Under the pieces are notes generated by a model. That model searched no databases. It was not told the DNA's origin and saw nothing but the letters and a program-made list of their open reading frames with translations. A DNA stretch of 6,667 nucleotides from Actinomycetes bacterium (GTDB lineage Bacteria > Actinomycetota > Actinomycetes > S36-B12 > UBA10799), in NCBI GenBank assembly GCA_029779995.1, contig JAKOZM010000049.1, positions 1 to 6,667 on the forward strand. The letters are read 5' to 3'. A program made the position numbers and the translations under genes. Position 1 is the first letter of the stretch; each line of letters opens with the position of its first letter. Of this stretch, positions 5,594-6,667 are shown in pieces.

Positions 5594-6098
5594 CGCGCTT
5601 GAGTTTGGCTGCCAGATGGTTGCCCAGCGACTCACCCATGGCAGCCATGTCGAAGGTCCAGGCGAGGTCGCCGTCGGGCACCAGACCGTACAACCGGTGG
5701 CCACCGACGTACTCCTTCGCGCTGGCCGTGCGCATCACGGAGTCGGTGGTCATTTCCAAACTGGCCCGGGTGATGGTTGCGTCGTGGATGTCGGCGACGG
5801 TCACGCGGCCATGCCACACCTCGGCGTAGCCCGCCGGGTGGCTGAACAGGGCCTCAAACTCGTTGTTCGGGCGGGGGCGGAAGAACGCTGCTTCCGTGGC
5901 CGCTGGCCGGATGCGGTTGCCGTCGGCATCCAGAATCCAGGAGCGCGAGTTCATCGCGATGAACGGGCGGCCGTCGCAGGTGAAGGAAATCTCCTGGCCG
6001 AAGCGGAAATCGTCGATCGTGGGGTAATGACCGGTCCCGACGCCGACCCAGTGCCCGAGCAGCCACGACAGGGGCAGCACCTCGTCGGGGAGACTCAC
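5586..6098 (-). CDS. Nitrobindin-like haem-binding FABP-family protein (DUF1794)
   Basis: This is a 170-residue beta-barrel protein of the nitrobindin family, related to Mycobacterium tuberculosis Rv2717c, which binds ferric haem and handles nitric oxide or peroxynitrite. The family signature GxWxGxGxGxYPT is present at 15-27 (GHWVGVGTGHYPT), followed by FRFGQEISFTCDGRPFI and SRSWILDADG. The C-terminal helix end GESLGNHLAAKLKR contains H161, the candidate axial haem ligand of the family. The start is a GTG at 6098 that overlaps by one base the TAG stop of the upstream 39-residue membrane peptide (TAGTG), so it is likely read by coupled re-initiation. The length is normal. The next gene begins before this one ends. 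Haem binding is inferred from the family, not shown. Confidence 0.9.
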   Translation of the reverse strand: MSLPDEVLPLSWLLGHWVGVGTGHYPTIDDFRFGQEISFTCDGRPFIAMNSRSWILDADGNRIRPAATEAAFFRPRPNNEFEALFSHPAGYAEVWHGRVTVADIHDATITRASLEMTTDSVMRTASAKEYVGGHRLYGLVPDGDLAWTFDMAAMGESLGNHLAAKLKRVD

Positions 6099-6217
6099 TA
6101 CTCGCTCTTGAACAGGCGGTAGAGGACGTAGACCGCGAACCAGACGATCACGATGGACACGAGAACGAGCAAGGACGTGAAGAACGTCTCCGTCGCGGAA
6201 CCCAGCACCTCAGTCAT
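6098..6217 (-). CDS. Small single-pass membrane protein, 39 residues
   Basis: This short frame begins MTEVLGSATETFF and has one long hydrophobic segment at about 12-33 (FFTSLLVLVSIVIVWFAVYV), ending in the basic tail YRLFKSE and a TAG stop. The composition predicts a single membrane helix with the positive end probably facing the cytoplasm. The start is an ATG exactly 6 bases after a TAGGCT -10 box with a -35 at the right distance, so it would be the first codon of a leaderless message. Its stop overlaps the nitrobindin GTG by one base, as in translationally coupled genes. The good promoter fit, clean membrane segment and coupling make it likely real, although it is short. I do not recognise a family and cannot name a function. 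It may anchor or assist the nitrobindin-like protein, but this is only a guess from position. Confidence 0.72.
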   Translation of the reverse strand: MTEVLGSATETFFTSLLVLVSIVIVWFAVYVLYRLFKSE

Positions 6218-6223
6218 GGGTTC

Positions 6224-6252
6224 AGCCTAGGCCGTGGCTGGTGAGTGCTCAA
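6224..6252 (-). promoter_or_regulatory. Promoter of the membrane peptide-nitrobindin-Fur-YgfZ operon
   Basis: On the minus strand a TTGAGC -35-like box (6247-6252) is followed by a 17-bp spacer and a TAGGCT -10 box (6224-6229). Six bases then lead to the ATG at 6217, so transcription should start at the start codon. This is the best complete promoter in the window. No Fur-box-like inverted repeat was recognised over it by eye. Confidence 0.65.
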
Positions 6253-6404
6253 CGCGGTGGGGGTTCTGGCGGTGCTGCCGCTGGTTCACGACAGTTGGTT
6301 CACTTTGCGCAAGCAGGCTCATGGCGCAAAGTGAACCAACTGTCGTAAACGGACCCAAGGCGGGTCAAGACGAGCCAATGGGCATTCGTTGCTAAGACAC
6401 GCCG
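6230..6404. mobile_element. Possible small non-autonomous (MITE-like) element
   Basis: The left boundary sequence CTAGGCCGTGGCTG (6227-6240) matches 12 of 14 bases of the IS left end CTAGGGCGTGTCTG (6467-6480). The right boundary carries AGACACGCC (6395-6403), an exact reverse complement of the GGCGTGTCT at the IS end. TA dinucleotides flank both sides (6228-6229 and 6405-6406). Between them there is no gene, only the large hairpin. The two ends match each other only about 7 in 10, so the proposal is weak. If right, the operon's -35 would lie inside the element. Confidence 0.25.
6284..6350. repeat. Large inverted repeat (23-bp perfect arms)
   Basis: The arms 6288-6310 and 6324-6346 are perfect reverse complements around a 13-nt loop (AAGCAGGCTCATG). 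Allowing one mismatch (6287/6347), the arms extend to 27 bp, 6284-6310 and 6324-6350. The stem includes GGTTCACTTTGCGC and its complement. It lies upstream of the operon promoter and before the IS end, so it terminates no gene visible here, and there is no T-run. It could be a cruciform, a protein site, a mobile palindromic repeat or part of a non-autonomous element. Confidence 0.85.
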
Positions 6405-6430
6405 TACGGAATCGCAACAAGCGCCCAATC

Positions 6431-6470
6431 GCGCGCCACCCCTGACTAGTGCGCGCCACCCCCTGACTAG
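6431..6470. repeat. Tandem duplication of a 19/20-bp unit ending in CTAG
   Basis: The unit GCGCGCCACCCCTGACTAG (6431-6449) is repeated as GCGCGCCACCCCCTGACTAG (6451-6470), differing by one C and separated by a single T. The second copy ends exactly at the proposed left boundary of the IS element. The rest of the non-coding stretch 6347-6430 shows a CCGTACGG palindrome (6402-6409) and a short GACCC/GGGTC stem (6352-6366), but no gene. Confidence 0.75.
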
Positions 6471-6667
6471 GGCGTGTCTGACAATCTCTGTGCGGTTGGT
6501 GGGGCAGTCTGGTTTCGTGTCTGAGCGTGATGTGTTGACCGATGAGATGTGGGCTGTGTTGGAGCCGATGTTCCCGGGTCGTTCGCTGCGTGCGGGCAGG
6601 CCGTGGACTGATCATCGACTGGTGCTGGAGGCGGTCATCTGGCGGTTCCGGACGGGATCTCCGTGGC
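6470..6667 (+). mobile_element. IS5-family insertion sequence, left part
   Basis: The element begins at about GGGCGTGTCTGAC, taken as the left terminal inverted repeat, directly after the CTA of a CTAG site. IS5-family elements commonly insert at TA or CTAR targets. The transposase frame follows about 46 bases in. The right end is outside the window, so the boundary and target duplication cannot be confirmed. Confidence 0.6.
6517..6667 (+). CDS. IS5-family transposase, N-terminal part
   Basis: This frame is open to the right edge and encodes the first 50 residues of a transposase. It reads VLTDEMWAVLEPMFP, then RAGRPWTDHRLVLEAVIWRF, then RTGSPW. This is the DUF4096-type N-terminal helix-turn-helix domain (PF13340) of IS5-family transposases, normally LTDEQWALIEPLLP...GRPxxDHRxVLEGILWRLRTGxPW. 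The DDE catalytic residues lie beyond the window. The GTG at 6517 is chosen for normal distance to the domain; in-frame starts further up (GTG 6490) or a TTG just after are possible. Intactness of the full gene cannot be judged. Confidence 0.85.
   Translation, partial: MSERDVLTDEMWAVLEPMFPGRSLRAGRPWTDHRLVLEAVIWRFRTGSPW

Noticed and set aside
6431..6470. Tandem 20-bp repeats as a CRISPR array
   Set aside because: There are only two units, separated by one base, with no spacers and no cas genes.
6319..6615. Minus-strand 98-codon frame over the hairpin and IS end
   Set aside because: It runs antisense to the transposase start, through the tandem repeat and one hairpin arm, with no motif.
1..6667. 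A novel defence or biosynthetic system
   Set aside because: All recognisable genes are housekeeping, repair, metal or redox functions plus an IS end. No defence nuclease, toxin pair or biosynthetic core enzyme was found.

Overview
The window is GC-rich chromosomal DNA from an actinobacterium. Supporting signs are a mycoredoxin-type glutaredoxin, an actinobacterial nitrobindin-like (FABP/DUF1794) protein next to a Fur-family regulator, an alpha-phosphoglucomutase with the actinobacterial-style N-terminus, GTG and TTG starts, and at least five genes that look leaderless. In those five, a TAnnnT -10 box lies 6 to 8 bases before the start codon. The genus cannot be fixed from the sequence alone.

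Layout from left to right. The 5' end of a minus-strand pgm gene (1-213, cut by the left edge) diverges across 31 bp from a class I SAM-dependent methyltransferase (245-814). The convergent gap 815-1095 holds a perfect 17-bp inverted repeat, a second small hairpin and possibly a decayed coding remnant. Then comes an AI-2E-family (PF01594) membrane permease (1096-2259, minus). It is followed by a winged-helix protein of the HTH_42 / AlkZ-YcaQ type (2333-3370, minus), which diverges over only 25 bp from a 3-methyladenine (alkyladenine) DNA glycosylase (3396-3962, plus). The -10 boxes of these two genes overlap.

From 6217 down to 3966 all genes run on the minus strand: a 39-residue single-pass membrane peptide, a nitrobindin-like haem-binding beta-barrel, a Fur-family metalloregulator, a YgfZ/GcvT-like folate-binding protein and, after a 49-bp gap, a mycoredoxin. 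The first four overlap or abut (1-nt overlap, 8-nt overlap, 7-nt gap) and read as one operon from a recognisable promoter at 6224-6252. Together they suggest iron/haem/Fe-S and thiol-redox maintenance. That theme is inferred from the families, not proven.

The right end (6230-6667) is repeat-rich. It contains a perfect 23-bp inverted repeat (27 bp with one mismatch), a tandem duplication of about 20 bp ending in CTAG, and the left end plus first 50 codons of an IS5-family transposase running off the window. IS-like terminal sequences at 6230 and 6404 hint at a small non-autonomous element between the operon and the IS.

No defence system, CRISPR array, tRNA, rRNA or biosynthetic cluster is visible. 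The most interesting points are the paired DNA-glycosylase genes sharing one miniature divergent promoter, the unannotated membrane peptide leading the nitrobindin-Fur-YgfZ operon, and the unexplained large hairpins.
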